35,246 bases of DNA from Bacillota bacterium (GCA_013314855.1 JABUEW010000035.1:1-35246); one strand, 5' to 3'; counted from the first letter of the stretch, positions 24,648-32,774 are shown. Notes: a model not told the origin generated them from the letters alone. Made by a program: numbers and translations.

Positions 24648-24824
24648 ATGAGTAAACTAGACTTCAAGAAGAGAAGCGGTTTTATAGATGCTTTTCTTTT
24701 AGGAATACCCTTCGGTATTTCTGCGTTACCACCCTGTACCATGCCAATTACAGCTTCTGTTCTTGCTTATTCTGCAACTAGAGGAAGTGCATTGTTAGGA
24801 GCAGTACTGATGTTTACCTATTGA
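24648..24824 (+). pseudogene. CcdA/DsbD-type membrane protein fragment
   Basis: The 58-codon frame reads FIDAFLLGIPFGISALPPCT, then MPITASVLAYSATRGSALLG. A hydrophobic helix with a PPC motif is typical of CcdA-like thiol-disulfide carriers, which have six or more helices. Only about one and a half remain. No ribosome site is present. Confidence 0.55.
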
Positions 24825-24898
24825 AAGGGTATGTAAACATACTTCTTACGAAAATATTCAGAGCGGTTAAAAGAACGGATACCATGGATGTATTTTGA

Positions 24899-25180
24899 GA
24901 TATTGATAAAATTGCTCCCCAGGTGTTGAAACACATAGAAGAAAATTATAACAAAAAACTCACGTTGAATGAACTGGCAAGGTCCAGTTTCTATAACCCC
25001 TCGTATTTTAGCAGGATATTCAAGGAATGCTATGGCAAGATACTTACTGAATACATAAGCGAAAAGAGACTTGAGGCTTTTTTGAGCCCAATACCAGAGA
25101 CTTTATTAAAGATTAAAGCGTGGGTAATGGAAGGACCTACACACCACTATGCTCTGGGAAGCGAACATAATTCTATTTAA
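24899..25180 (+). pseudogene. AraC-type regulator fragment joined to a sugar isomerase tail
   Basis: Codons 24899 to about 25083 encode the C-terminal AraC helix-turn-helix (KKLTLNELARSSFYNPSYFS, RIFKECYGK, EYISEKRLEAF), cut before the end of the second helix-turn-helix. The frame then continues, apparently by deletion fusion, into KIKAWVMEGPTHHYALG, which resembles the end of L-fucose isomerase-type sugar isomerases (W-x-x-x-GPTHHxxLG). There is no start codon with a ribosome site. Both parts are remnants of a sugar-utilisation locus, in line with the GH78 and permease remnants further right. Confidence 0.6.
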
Positions 25181-25270
25181 TTTATGGAGACTATGTTATA
25201 TAATTACTATTACGCCTCTGTTTTAAAATACAAAGCAGATTTATATATAATGGGTGATAAACGGTGTTAT

Positions 25271-25309
25271 AAAAATATAGCAGGGTAATATTTAAATAAC
25301 ACCCTGCTA
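25271..25309 (-). terminator. Terminator of the multicopper oxidase gene
   Basis: TAGCAGGGT (25278-25286) and ACCCTGCTA (25301-25309) form a perfect 9-bp stem. On the minus strand it is followed by TATTTTTATAA. Confidence 0.75.
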
Positions 25310-25323
25310 CTTCTAACTCTATA

Positions 25324-27279
25324 TTACGCTTTTACTTTGTATGGTCTCATCATTTCATTATCTTCGTGGTCTAAGATATGGCAATGCCAAACATATCCAG
25401 GACCAAGTGTAGGATCGAAAGAATACAGGTTTTTGCCTGGTTTTGCAACAAATACAGGGATATCTTGTGGTGCGAAACGGACTCTTATACGGGTAACTTC
25501 ATTCGAGTTCACCTTTACAGTATCTTTCCACCCTTTTTCATTATCAGGTGGACTGATGGGTTCGCCGTCCAAATAGGGTTCTATTGGCAATGCAATAGTG
25601 GGATGGTCTAAAGGAGGAACTCCATTAAATTCTTCCCATTTATTCTTATACTCTTCTGCCTTAAAATTCTGGCGGCTAACAACCTGGAATTGCACCAGAT
25701 GCAAATGTATTGGATGTGTATCCATTGTTAGGTTAATTATAATCCATTCCTCTGTTGATCCGACTCTTGGTAATTCTGATATTGGGGCCGACCATTTTTG
25801 ACCATTTAATACAAGTATTACTGGACCATTAGGTGTAGTTACTTCATTTAATGTCAGGATTCTGGGAGGTGAGTCCGGTATAAGTCTTGGAATTCTATTA
25901 AGTTTGTCAGGCAGCCTGGGCGGTTTAACTGGCGCGGAAGAATCTGCAAGTACTGTGAATTGCATAATTTGTCCGACAGTATTCGGATCAGGCGTATCTC
26001 CGCCCGGAAATGGAGCGTTTGCATCATTCTGAAGAATTATTGAAGTACCTGGTTCAATACTCGAAAAATCCATAAGAATGTCTGCACGTTCTCCCGGTGC
26101 TATTAAAAGTGAACCAAGCTCAACTGGCTTAGGTAGGAAGCCACCATCACTTCCAATTTGTACAAATGTCATACCATTTGACAGCTTCAGATTATAAAAC
26201 CGGGCATTGGAACCGTTAAGAAATCGGAACAGATACTGGCGTGGTTCTACATCCAGGTTTGGCCATACTTTTCCATTTACCATAATAGTGTCACCAAAAA
26301 ATTCAGGTGTCCAGTAAGGATGAATATTGGGATTTACTCCAACGTTGTTAAATGAAAAGGAGCCATCAGTATTAAATGACCTATCTTGTATCACTATTGG
26401 TATCTCATATTTCCCGCTGGGTAAAACTACATTTTTCTCAAGTAATGTATTATGTTTGCAATTTTCGGGGTCACGTAACAAATAAAATCCAGCAAGTCCC
26501 AAATACACATTAAGTCGTGTTATACCAAGTGTATGGTCATGATACCATAGAGTAGCTGGTTGCTGTTTATTAGGATACGTATAAAGGGATGTTACAAATT
26601 TAGGTCCCCTCTTCCCATTGCTAGTGAACCATGCATCCGGATGACCGTCAAAAGTAGAAGGTACTTCACCTCCATGAAGGTGTGTCACCACTGGTATCGG
26701 TTTTTGTGCCTTAGGGAATCCGGGAGGGAATAAAGGCCAGGGCATGGGCGGGTCCATAGGCATATTATTAGGATTTGCCCAATGTAAGGTCGGGTCGACC
26801 GCAAGTAGGTGTAAACCAGTCAATTTATTAATCCATTTTACCATAACAGGGATACCTCTAACAGCTTCAAAAGTAGCTCCGGGTGAACTTCTGGAATACT
26901 TGATACGCCCGGTTTCAGGGTCTTTAACAAGTCCACCGTATCCCCAAACTGTCGTCTGAGGAAAACCTTCAGGAAGAATCTGCTGCTTGAACTCACTTAT
27001 ATCTACAAAATAAAGATGCCTTTTTTCCTTATTTTTATATATATTCACTTTATTTCCATGTATTTTTTCTTCAATTGTGACTTTTACTTTTAATATAAAG
27101 GGTTTATAAACAGGCGGCTTTACTAATTGATTGACAAACTTTGGTATAGATGCAGGATCAAGCTTGGTGGTTTGCCTAAAGGATTGTACTTGAAGCTTCT
27201 TCTTACATATAATATATTTTAAATAATTTATAGCTTTAAATAGATAGAAAGAAAATATTCCTAATAGGATTTTAAACAT
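25324..27279 (-). CDS. Multicopper oxidase (CotA/bilirubin oxidase type)
   Basis: The protein has 651 residues and three cupredoxin domains. All four copper motifs are visible: HLHGG near 200, WYHDHTLG near 250, HPIHLH near 535 and HCHILDHEDNEMM near the end (HCHxxxHxxxxM, type 1 copper with Met ligand). These enzymes oxidise phenols, bilirubin or metal ions with O2. GGGAGG lies 8 nt before the ATG. The first 30 residues are hydrophobic and basic (FKILLGIFSFYLFKAINYLK) without a clear cleavage site, unlike spore-coat CotA, and may anchor the enzyme in the membrane. It is a single-gene unit. Possible roles are spore pigment, metal oxidation or oxygen removal. Confidence 0.92.
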   Translation of the reverse strand: MFKILLGIFSFYLFKAINYLKYIICKKKLQVQSFRQTTKLDPASIPKFVNQLVKPPVYKPFILKVKVTIEEKIHGNKVNIYKNKEKRHLYFVDISEFKQQILPEGFPQTTVWGYGGLVKDPETGRIKYSRSSPGATFEAVRGIPVMVKWINKLTGLHLLAVDPTLHWANPNNMPMDPPMPWPLFPPGFPKAQKPIPVVTHLHGGEVPSTFDGHPDAWFTSNGKRGPKFVTSLYTYPNKQQPATLWYHDHTLGITRLNVYLGLAGFYLLRDPENCKHNTLLEKNVVLPSGKYEIPIVIQDRSFNTDGSFSFNNVGVNPNIHPYWTPEFFGDTIMVNGKVWPNLDVEPRQYLFRFLNGSNARFYNLKLSNGMTFVQIGSDGGFLPKPVELGSLLIAPGERADILMDFSSIEPGTSIILQNDANAPFPGGDTPDPNTVGQIMQFTVLADSSAPVKPPRLPDKLNRIPRLIPDSPPRILTLNEVTTPNGPVILVLNGQKWSAPISELPRVGSTEEWIIINLTMDTHPIHLHLVQFQVVSRQNFKAEEYKNKWEEFNGVPPLDHPTIALPIEPYLDGEPISPPDNEKGWKDTVKVNSNEVTRIRVRFAPQDIPVFVAKPGKNLYSFDPTLGPGYVWHCHILDHEDNEMMRPYKVKA

Positions 27280-27421
27280 TTATATAACCTCCCTTATAAT
27301 GTTTACTACAATATATTATGTTGACTACTGTAAAAAGGTTCTTGCATTATTGCGGTGCTGATTTACGCACAATGTTCCAACGCAGCCCTGGTGGCGAATA
27401 TGCTGACTTGAAACAGGAAAG

Positions 27422-27790
27422 TCGGAAGATATATTAAAAAGTAAAAAGCAGGCACTTCTTAATTCCGGTGATGAGTGGATTATAGACGGCAATTATGGAG
27501 GCACTATAGATATGCGCCTTGAAAAAGCTGATATAGTTATTTATTTAAATTTAAGTAGATTTGTATGTTTGACAAGTTATATAAAACGGGTTATTCCCCA
27601 TATAGGAAAAGGAAGAGCGGATATGCAGGAAGTATGCCTTGAGAAGCTTGATTTTAAGTTTATGAAATATACCTGGAATTTTCCTAAAACATCAGGTCGA
27701 AGAAATAAGGAAAGACTTGGAATGTATAGCAATAAAAAATATGAGAATATGAGTATTGAAATGTATAATAGCATAATAAACCGCTATTGA
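27422..27790 (+). pseudogene. FlaR-like P-loop kinase, C-terminal fragment
   Basis: The frame from 27422 reads SGDEWIIDGNYGGTIDMRLE, then IVIYLNLSRF and FMKYTWNFPKTSGRRNKERL. W-I-x-D-G-N-Y-x-x-T and the FPK segment are typical of the adenylate-kinase-like family annotated as DNA topology modulation protein FlaR. The N-terminal P-loop (GxxGxGKS) is absent and no ribosome site lies before the first ATG (27512). The preceding 140 bp hold a short open frame of unknown origin. Confidence 0.7.
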
Positions 27791-27942
27791 AGCATATGCG
27801 GAGTGATATATACAGGATTCAGCTATAAAAACTCAATTCGTCATAACGCTGTTTTTACTATTATATTTGAATAATTTGATGACTTTCAGTAGATTATTCA
27901 AAGCTGTCGCTGGCGGTGATTGGCAAGGCAGTTCCTGAACAT

Positions 27943-27969
27943 CCACGGGGAGAATACCCGTGGAATTTT
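27943..27969 (+). terminator. Hairpin with short T-run
   Basis: CCACGGG (27943-27949) and CCCGTGG (27957-27963) form a perfect stem with a 7-nt loop, followed by AATTTTG. It lies between the FlaR-like remnant and the end of the first Phd-Uma2 gene. Confidence 0.5.
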
Positions 27970-28002
27970 GTGAGGTGCCCGTGCTATCAGTTTTGGTATA
28001 GG

Positions 28003-28761
28003 TTATGATTCAAAGACCTCTTTGAGTGGTGCCTCCAGATCTTCAAACCAATAGGATTTTATAACTTCGCTGTTTTTATACGTTATGAATGAATCAATCT
28101 GAAAATCTTTAAAACCGTAAACCAGGACTGTTTTCCCTTGGGGGTCTACCACCCAGAATTCCTTTACGCCCGACAGCATATAAGTATTCAATTTATCTAC
28201 CATGTCTTTAGACCTGGTATCGGGCGACAATATTTCAACAACCAGTGTGGGTGTTCCCATATACCGCCCCTTTTCGTTCACTGTATGTTCCAGGTCACAG
28301 GCAATAAGCAAATCAGGCTGCATCACATCTGGCTCTTTAAAACCTTTTTTGTAAAAATGCACATCAAAAGGTGAATAGAATACTTTACACGGCTTTCCCT
28401 TCAGATAATTTCTTAATAAGACATGTAGATTGCCTGAAATATTCTGATGATAGGTACTTGGAGACGACAACAGGACAATCTCTCCATTAATGTACTCCAT
28501 ACGCAGATCGCTTTTTTCATAGATTGCCATGAATTCTTCATAGGATACCTTTTTTCCACCGTACTGATAATCCAAAGACCTTTCCAGTACGGTAAAATAC
28601 CGCTCAATATCGGTAATATACGGTGTCATGCGAATTATTTTCTTGCCGTTTTTTGTGATAACCACTTCATTATCATTACATACATAATCTAAATATTTTC
28701 CAAGGTTGGACTTTAATTCTGTGGCTGTGATCACCAATTTATTTTCATTTTCCATATTCAC
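28003..28761 (-). CDS. Phd/YefM antitoxin-like domain fused to Uma2 (PD-(D/E)XK) domain, copy 1
   Basis: The protein has 252 residues. Residues 8-55 match the Phd/YefM fold (VITATELKSNLGKYLDYV, VVITKNGKKIIRM), which normally binds operator DNA and neutralises a toxin. Residues 75-250 are a Uma2 domain (DUF820) with Glu89 in MEYINGEI, His105, the PD motif ending at Asp150, Glu176 in VVEILSPDTR and Lys190, consistent with a PD-(D/E)XK nuclease site. Uma2 proteins are abundant but poorly characterised. ATG 28761 has GAGGCGGTG upstream. It resembles the gene at 29068-29808 along its whole length. Three ATCGTA motifs around its promoter suggest self-regulation by the N-terminal domain (inference). 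Confidence 0.85.
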   Translation of the reverse strand: MNMENENKLVITATELKSNLGKYLDYVCNDNEVVITKNGKKIIRMTPYITDIERYFTVLERSLDYQYGGKKVSYEEFMAIYEKSDLRMEYINGEIVLLSSPSTYHQNISGNLHVLLRNYLKGKPCKVFYSPFDVHFYKKGFKEPDVMQPDLLIACDLEHTVNEKGRYMGTPTLVVEILSPDTRSKDMVDKLNTYMLSGVKEFWVVDPQGKTVLVYGFKDFQIDSFITYKNSEVIKSYWFEDLEAPLKEVFES

Positions 28762-28783
28762 ACCGCCTCTTACTATGATTTAC

Positions 28784-28846
28784 ATCGTATGGTTTAACAA
28801 AAAAATCGTACATATATATAATATCATATCGTACGAATATTTGCAA
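28784..28846 (-). promoter_or_regulatory. Promoter and ATCGTA repeats of Phd-Uma2 copy 1
   Basis: On the minus strand TTGCAA (28841-28846), a 17-bp spacer and TATTAT (28818-28823) form a promoter. ATCGTA occurs at 28828-28833 (in the spacer, within the palindrome TCGTACGA), 28805-28810 (just past the start site) and 28784-28789, spaced 23 and 21 bp. Confidence 0.65.
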
Positions 28847-28863
28847 TACCGACTCTGTTTATA

Positions 28864-28897
28864 GGGCGCATTTTATTTTTATGAAGAAAATGCACCC
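28864..28897. repeat. Minimal 34-bp copy of the MITE-like terminal repeat
   Basis: Together with one preceding base, the first 30 bp are identical to 31636-31666, the left end of the 245-bp element. The sequence ends AAAATGCACCC, an imperfect inverse of GGGCGCATTTT, so it is itself palindromic. GTTTATA precedes it and GTTTAAA follows it, a possible target duplication. Confidence 0.65.
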
Positions 28898-29067
28898 GTT
28901 TAAAGCCGAAGTGAAAGTATTTGCTGAAAGATCGGCCGACATGGGCAAGATACTTGGTCAGAATGCCATGATACACTGCAGGAGGATTTTGGTAGGGCCA
29001 GGTGCATATGCAGATATGGTTATAGATAGGAATTAATAGTAATAGAAGAAGGAATACAGCATATTAT
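28898..29067 (+). other. Coding-like remnant without identity
   Basis: An open frame reads VKVFAERSADMGKILGQNAM and ends GPGAYADMVIDRN at TAA near 29037. It has no ribosome site of its own and no family I recognise; it looks like the tail of a lost gene. Confidence 0.25.
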
Positions 29068-29808
29068 TTATATTGAAAAAACATCATCAAGATTGGCTGT
29101 TAATCCCTTAAATACTATTGACTCTGCGGATTCGCCGATTTTCCAGGTGCGCGTCTCGGAAATTTCATTGTTCTCAAATAAATATAAATGGATTTCCTTG
29201 TTAAAAGTGTTAATAATCCAGTATTCTTTTACACCACTGCTCATATACAAATTCAATTTTAACACCATATCTCTGCTTCTCGTTGCTTTAGATAGGATTT
29301 CAACAATAAGTGAAGGTGTGCCAATATATCTGTCTTTTTCATCAAGCATTTCTTCCGGATTACATATGATCACGATATCTGGCTGTACGACGTTTTTATT
29401 ATCCTCATAATCTGTCAAAGTAATATCAAAAGGTGAAACCAGAGGGGTACAATTTTTCCCTTTAAACCAATTGCCAAAAATCAAGAATAAATTTGCTTGA
29501 ATTTTTTGATGAGTGTAACTTGGTGAAGCCATTAAATAAATTTGTCCATTTATAAACTCGTAATGTTTATCAGATGCATCTTTCATTTTTAGAAAATCTT
29601 CGTATGAGGTTTTTGTATTTCCACTATGATATTCAAGGCTTTTTTCACAAACGACTCCTTCCTTATACAAATTAGTAAGCAACTCTTCATTATATTTGAC
29701 CAGCATAGCTATATTTTTACCATTACTGGACACAATAACTTCTTCAATTTTACATAGTTTGAGGTATTTATCGAAATTGTTTTGCAATTCTGTTGGATTT
29801 ACTACCAT
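29068..29808 (-). CDS. Phd-like domain fused to Uma2 domain, copy 2
   Basis: ATG 29808 with GGAG about 10 nt ahead is chosen over GTG 29817, which lies next to the ribosome site. The product has 246 residues: a shortened Phd-like part (about 1-45, VNPTELQNNFDKYLKLCKIE, VIVSSNGKNIAML) and a Uma2 part with Glu84 in YEFINGQI, His100, PD ending at Asp144, Glu170 in IVEILSKATR and Lys184. It is clearly paralogous to the gene at 28003-28761 but well diverged, so the duplication is not recent or the two arrived separately. The catalytic set is intact. No separate toxin gene is adjacent to either copy. Confidence 0.83.
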   Translation of the reverse strand: MVVNPTELQNNFDKYLKLCKIEEVIVSSNGKNIAMLVKYNEELLTNLYKEGVVCEKSLEYHSGNTKTSYEDFLKMKDASDKHYEFINGQIYLMASPSYTHQKIQANLFLIFGNWFKGKNCTPLVSPFDITLTDYEDNKNVVQPDIVIICNPEEMLDEKDRYIGTPSLIVEILSKATRSRDMVLKLNLYMSSGVKEYWIINTFNKEIHLYLFENNEISETRTWKIGESAESIVFKGLTANLDDVFSI

Positions 29809-29838
29809 ATAAATCACACTCCAAATACTTAATTTTAT

Positions 29839-29875
29839 TAGCTAATATTATATAACAAAATAGCTAAAATGTAAA
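29839..29875 (-). promoter_or_regulatory. Promoter and TAGCTAA repeats of Phd-Uma2 copy 2
   Basis: On the minus strand TTTACA (29870-29875), a 17-bp spacer and TATAAT (29847-29852) form a strong promoter. TAGCTAA occurs at 29861-29867 (in the spacer) and 29839-29845 (at the start site), 22 bp apart, the same geometry as in copy 1 but with another sequence. Confidence 0.65.
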
Positions 29876-30264
29876 TAGTATCCAAATTAAAGGAAGTATA
29901 TAAATATCGCAGAAATCTTTCATTCTGCTGTTCATGATACCTCTTTTAATCATGGCATGGAACTTTTCCGCAATAAAGGAAGATTTGAGATAAAAGATTT
30001 TAAGTATGTACAATTAGAAATACAGTTAAATACTTTTATCAACAGAAGGCTGAAATTCAAATAAAATCAGCCTTTTCTGCGCGCGTCGGGAATGTTCCCC
30101 TATTCACAGTATGAAACCATTTTTTAAGCCGTTGTATAGTAGGAGAATAGGTGTGACGGTACACTACAGAGCAAACTATATTTATTTTTATCATACAATT
30201 AAAATATGCTCTATTCTTTGCGATAATTGCTTGAAGTATTGCAAAAATTGCTATATATGATGTG
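29876..30264 (+). other. Gene-poor stretch with a short open frame and a terminator-like hairpin
   Basis: A frame near 29899-30064 reads NIAEIFHSAVHDTSFNHGME and on to RRLKFK without a start site; it is not assigned. GAAGGCTGA (30045-30053) pairs with TCAGCCTTTTC (30067-30077) and ends in TTTT, a plausible terminator. From 30080 to 30264 nothing recognisable is seen apart from a GGGAATGTTCCCC palindrome near 30088. Confidence 0.35.
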
Positions 30265-31474
30265 TCATAAAAGACAAAGTTGGACGTCCCCGCGCCTGCA
30301 TGATACCCTGACTCTGCCTTTTATAGTCTGCATCTCAAAGGTCAAATACTCCAGATATCCGGGAATATGCGGCGAGAAACTTATTTCCTCCCATCCTGGT
30401 TTGGCTGGCTTAAGCCCGATAATGTCTTCTATCATCACCGGAATCGGTGCACTAGCCCAGGGATGGCACAGGCTGGTGTTCCACTTCTGGTCCTTTCCCC
30501 ATACCTCAAAGCATGCAGTTGCACCCTCTCTCAGCATATTGGCCCAGGAATGTTTATCCTTGGACGTTATGAGCTGGTACACGAGTTCATACTCTCCGAT
30601 ACCTGCTAATCCCTTTAGGTTGATAACATTATGACAGCCGTCACCCACAACTGTCGAAAGGTTAAAATCATAATCATCCCGTAAATTCTCCGGCCAGTCA
30701 ACCAGATTCCATTTCTCCTTGACGTTTTCCAGAAGACCGTCGTCTCTTTGATACTTTTTAAAATACTCAACAACTCCCTTTGCTACCGGGTACATCTCTC
30801 TTAAAAATTCTTTATCGCCGCTGTGTTGATAGTAATTTAAAAGCTGAAGGGGCCACTGAAGAGAATAATCGGCAATTTCCTGCATAAAGCTTCCCGGTGC
30901 GACTGCCAATCAAACCGGGACAAATATACGACGATGCGGCAAAATCCTGCAGCTCTTTCTTAAATAGTCTCAAGTCTCCCAAAAGATACAGGTGTGAAAG
31001 ACTGGTAATGGTAGCATCTCCCAGATACTGTCCTTTTTCTCTGCTGGGGCAATCTACAAATACTTCCTGCAAGCCATATTTTACAGCATTTTTGCATATT
31101 GTCCATATATTATTCAACAGAGGGTCGGAGGATTCAAATTTGCATTTGTTGTCATCCATAGGATAGTGGCGGACAACTGCACAAAAGCTTTCAGGCTGTA
31201 AAGGATTTGTGGGTGAAATTACTTCCACATACCGGAATGCCTTGTAATCATAATGTTCCAGAACATTCCTCCCGTCGGACAAAATCCAGCTATCCTTGTA
31301 GTTGCAGTTGCACCTCATCATATATCTGACATGTTCCCCCAGGCCTTCCTCCAATTCCTCGCCGCACAGTATTTCTACAAGTTCGCCGGATTTCCCCGAG
31401 GTCTCCATTTTGAACTGCCCGGTGATTTCATGTCCGAAATCAATAAGATAATGGCCTTCTCCAAGTTTTTTCAC
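30265..31474 (-). pseudogene. GH78 alpha-L-rhamnosidase-like gene, broken
   Basis: Two overlapping frames together give a GH78 protein. The first (31474 down to about 30905) has YLIDFGHEITGQFKM, FRYVEVI and the catalytic-site signature FVDCPSREKGQYLGDA. Reading then shifts frame near 30905-30910 and continues VAPGSFMQEIADYSLQWPLQ, DFNLSTVVGDGCHNVIN, CHPWASAPIPVMIEDIIGLK and PGWEEISFSPHI. Besides the frameshift, roughly 100 residues are missing after NVIN, in the barrel part, and the N-terminal domains are absent. The gene is dead. It once removed L-rhamnose from plant or microbial polysaccharides, matching the sugar permease piece next to it. Confidence 0.8.
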
Positions 31475-31636
31475 CTTAAAAAATTAGCTTCCTTGAAAGC
31501 ATATAGATAGTTGGAAAACATCCACTTCCTGGGGAAGAATGCTCCGCCGGAAGTGAGTTCCCAGTTGGTCTTCAGTGACCCAAGCAAGGCATATAATACC
31601 GGATAAACTGTAAACAAAATTAAGTCAGTATTGAAA
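31471..31636 (-). pseudogene. MalG-type sugar ABC permease fragment
   Basis: The minus-strand frame reads ILFTVYPVLYALLGSLKTNW, then GGAFFPRKWMFSNYLYAFKE and stops at TGA. This is the first transmembrane segment and following loop of carbohydrate ABC permeases of the MalG class. It has no start; its 5' side ends exactly at the MITE-like element, and no continuation is found beyond that element. It overlaps the start of the GH78 remnant by a few bases. Confidence 0.7.
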
Positions 31637-31881
31637 GGGCGCATTTTATTTTTATGAAGAAAATGCTTCCGGCAACTAAATGCTCCAAGTCTTAAGAGGC
31701 TGTAAATTCACTTCGGGGCAAATCAAACTCGCAAAATAATTTGAATAGAATTTAATAATATTTCAATGTAATTATTTTGCTCATACAGTTGATTTGCTTA
31801 TCCCTCGTCGGATTAACAGGCTCTATAAGACTTTCCACAATGTTACTTTCAGCATTTTCTTCAAAATTTGAAAATGCGCCC
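31637..31881. mobile_element. MITE-like element of 245 bp
   Basis: The ends are GGGCGCATTTT and AAAATGCGCCC, extended after a 7-bp mismatch by a shared GAAGAAAATGCT, so the terminal inverted repeats are about 30 bp. Inner inverted repeats also pair (GCAAATCAA with TTGATTTGC, CAAAATAATT with AATTATTTTG, AGAGGCTGT with ACAGGCTCT), so the whole element can fold on itself. Flanks GTATTGAAA (31628-31636) and GTATTAAAA (31882-31890) look like a 9-bp target duplication with one change. It encodes no protein. Confidence 0.75.
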
Positions 31882-31898
31882 GTATTAAAAAATGGTTA

Positions 31899-31927
31899 TT
31901 GAGTAAAAGCATTTTCCATGGTATAAT
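31899..31927 (+). promoter_or_regulatory. Promoter of the fluoride operon
   Basis: TTGAGT (31899-31904), a 17-bp spacer and TATAAT (31922-31927). It begins 18 bp after the right end of the MITE-like element. Confidence 0.8.
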
Positions 31928-31932
31928 TAAAT

Positions 31933-32015
31933 AAAGGCGATGGAGTTCGCCATAAATGCTAGTATGCTAATGACTCCTACAGATAACATGTTCTTGTTGT
32001 CTGTGGGAGTTTTTG
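31933..32015 (+). ncRNA. Fluoride riboswitch (crcB motif) with terminator platform
   Basis: The aptamer contains GGCGATGGAGTTCGCC, then ATGCTAGTATGCTAATGACT and CCTAC, matching the crcB motif: a GGNGAUGG start, a short hairpin, and a 3' UCCUAC strand. The 3' strand also forms a terminator: ACTCCTACAGA pairs with TCTGTGGGAGT, followed by TTTTG. Fluoride binding should stabilise the aptamer and prevent termination, so the downstream exporter genes are switched on. Confidence 0.92.
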
Positions 32016-32031
32016 TTTGGGGGTAGTTTAT

Positions 32032-32748
32032 ATGGATAGGCATTTTGTATATCATGAGCTTTTAGATTGCATGGAAAGTGATGGGTGTCCGATTTGCATG
32101 CTGATTAATAAAAATATAGACCGGTTTATTGATGGGTTGTTGTATGAAAGTGTAAATGATATTAAAATCAGAGATAATATTAATAAGGCAAAAGGCTTCT
32201 GCAATTATCATGCATGGCGATTACAGCAAGAAGGCGACCCGCTTGCACATTCCATCATTTATGGAGATCTGGTAAATACCGCGATTAAAGAAATCGAAAG
32301 CTTTTTAAAGGAAACCGAGGGTTTAGAAAAGGCTTATTTAAAGTTTTCTAACAGGTCTAACCACATGCTTAAACAGTTAAAGCACTCCTTGAATGGAGAG
32401 GCAGAATGCCCATTATGCAAAATGGTGGAAGAAAGTGAAAAAGTGTATATAACGTCAATGACTGAATATATCTTTGCGGATAAAGAATTTAATATAAAGT
32501 TCCAAAAAAACAGTTTCATGTGTGTGCCGCATATGTTAAAAATGCTGGAATACTGCAGTAGTTTATCTTCAATAAAAACTGTTTTAAAAATTCAGTTGGA
32601 AAGGTTTAAGGAAATGTCTGGCTATTTGAGTGAGATAAAAAGGAAATCGGATTACAGATTTTTTAATGAACCTCACAGCAGTGAGGAGAAAAAAGCATGG
32701 ATTACTGCAGTAAAGCTTTGGGTTGGCGAGAAAGGAACTAATAAATAG
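32032..32748 (+). CDS. DUF6062-like cysteine-rich protein of the fluoride operon
   Basis: ATG 32032 has GGGGG about 8 nt upstream. The 238-residue protein contains two similar halves, each starting with a CPxC pair (DGCPICML near 18; ECPLCKM near 125) and each later holding a Cys-x2-3-His (GFCNYHAWRL; FMCVPHMLKM). This pattern suggests two zinc sites. Proteins of this type (DUF6062 as far as I can tell) occur beside crcB genes in Firmicutes but have no known function. It is the first gene after the fluoride riboswitch, so it is fluoride-induced. No membrane segment or signal peptide is seen. Confidence 0.75.
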   Translation: MDRHFVYHELLDCMESDGCPICMLINKNIDRFIDGLLYESVNDIKIRDNINKAKGFCNYHAWRLQQEGDPLAHSIIYGDLVNTAIKEIESFLKETEGLEKAYLKFSNRSNHMLKQLKHSLNGEAECPLCKMVEESEKVYITSMTEYIFADKEFNIKFQKNSFMCVPHMLKMLEYCSSLSSIKTVLKIQLERFKEMSGYLSEIKRKSDYRFFNEPHSSEEKKAWITAVKLWVGEKGTNK

Positions 32749-32774
32749 CTGTTTGCGAAGGAGATGTATTTCAA

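Noticed and set aside
30085-30300. Partial inverted repeat (GGGAATGTTCCCC at about 30088 and GGACGTCCCC at about 30282) resembling IS ends
   Set aside because: The arms match poorly, no transposase sequence lies between them and no target duplication was found.
31882-31920. Continuation of the permease gene on the far side of the MITE-like element
   Set aside because: After removing the element and one flank copy, the needed frame meets a stop at once, so the permease was already truncated or lost its head in another event.
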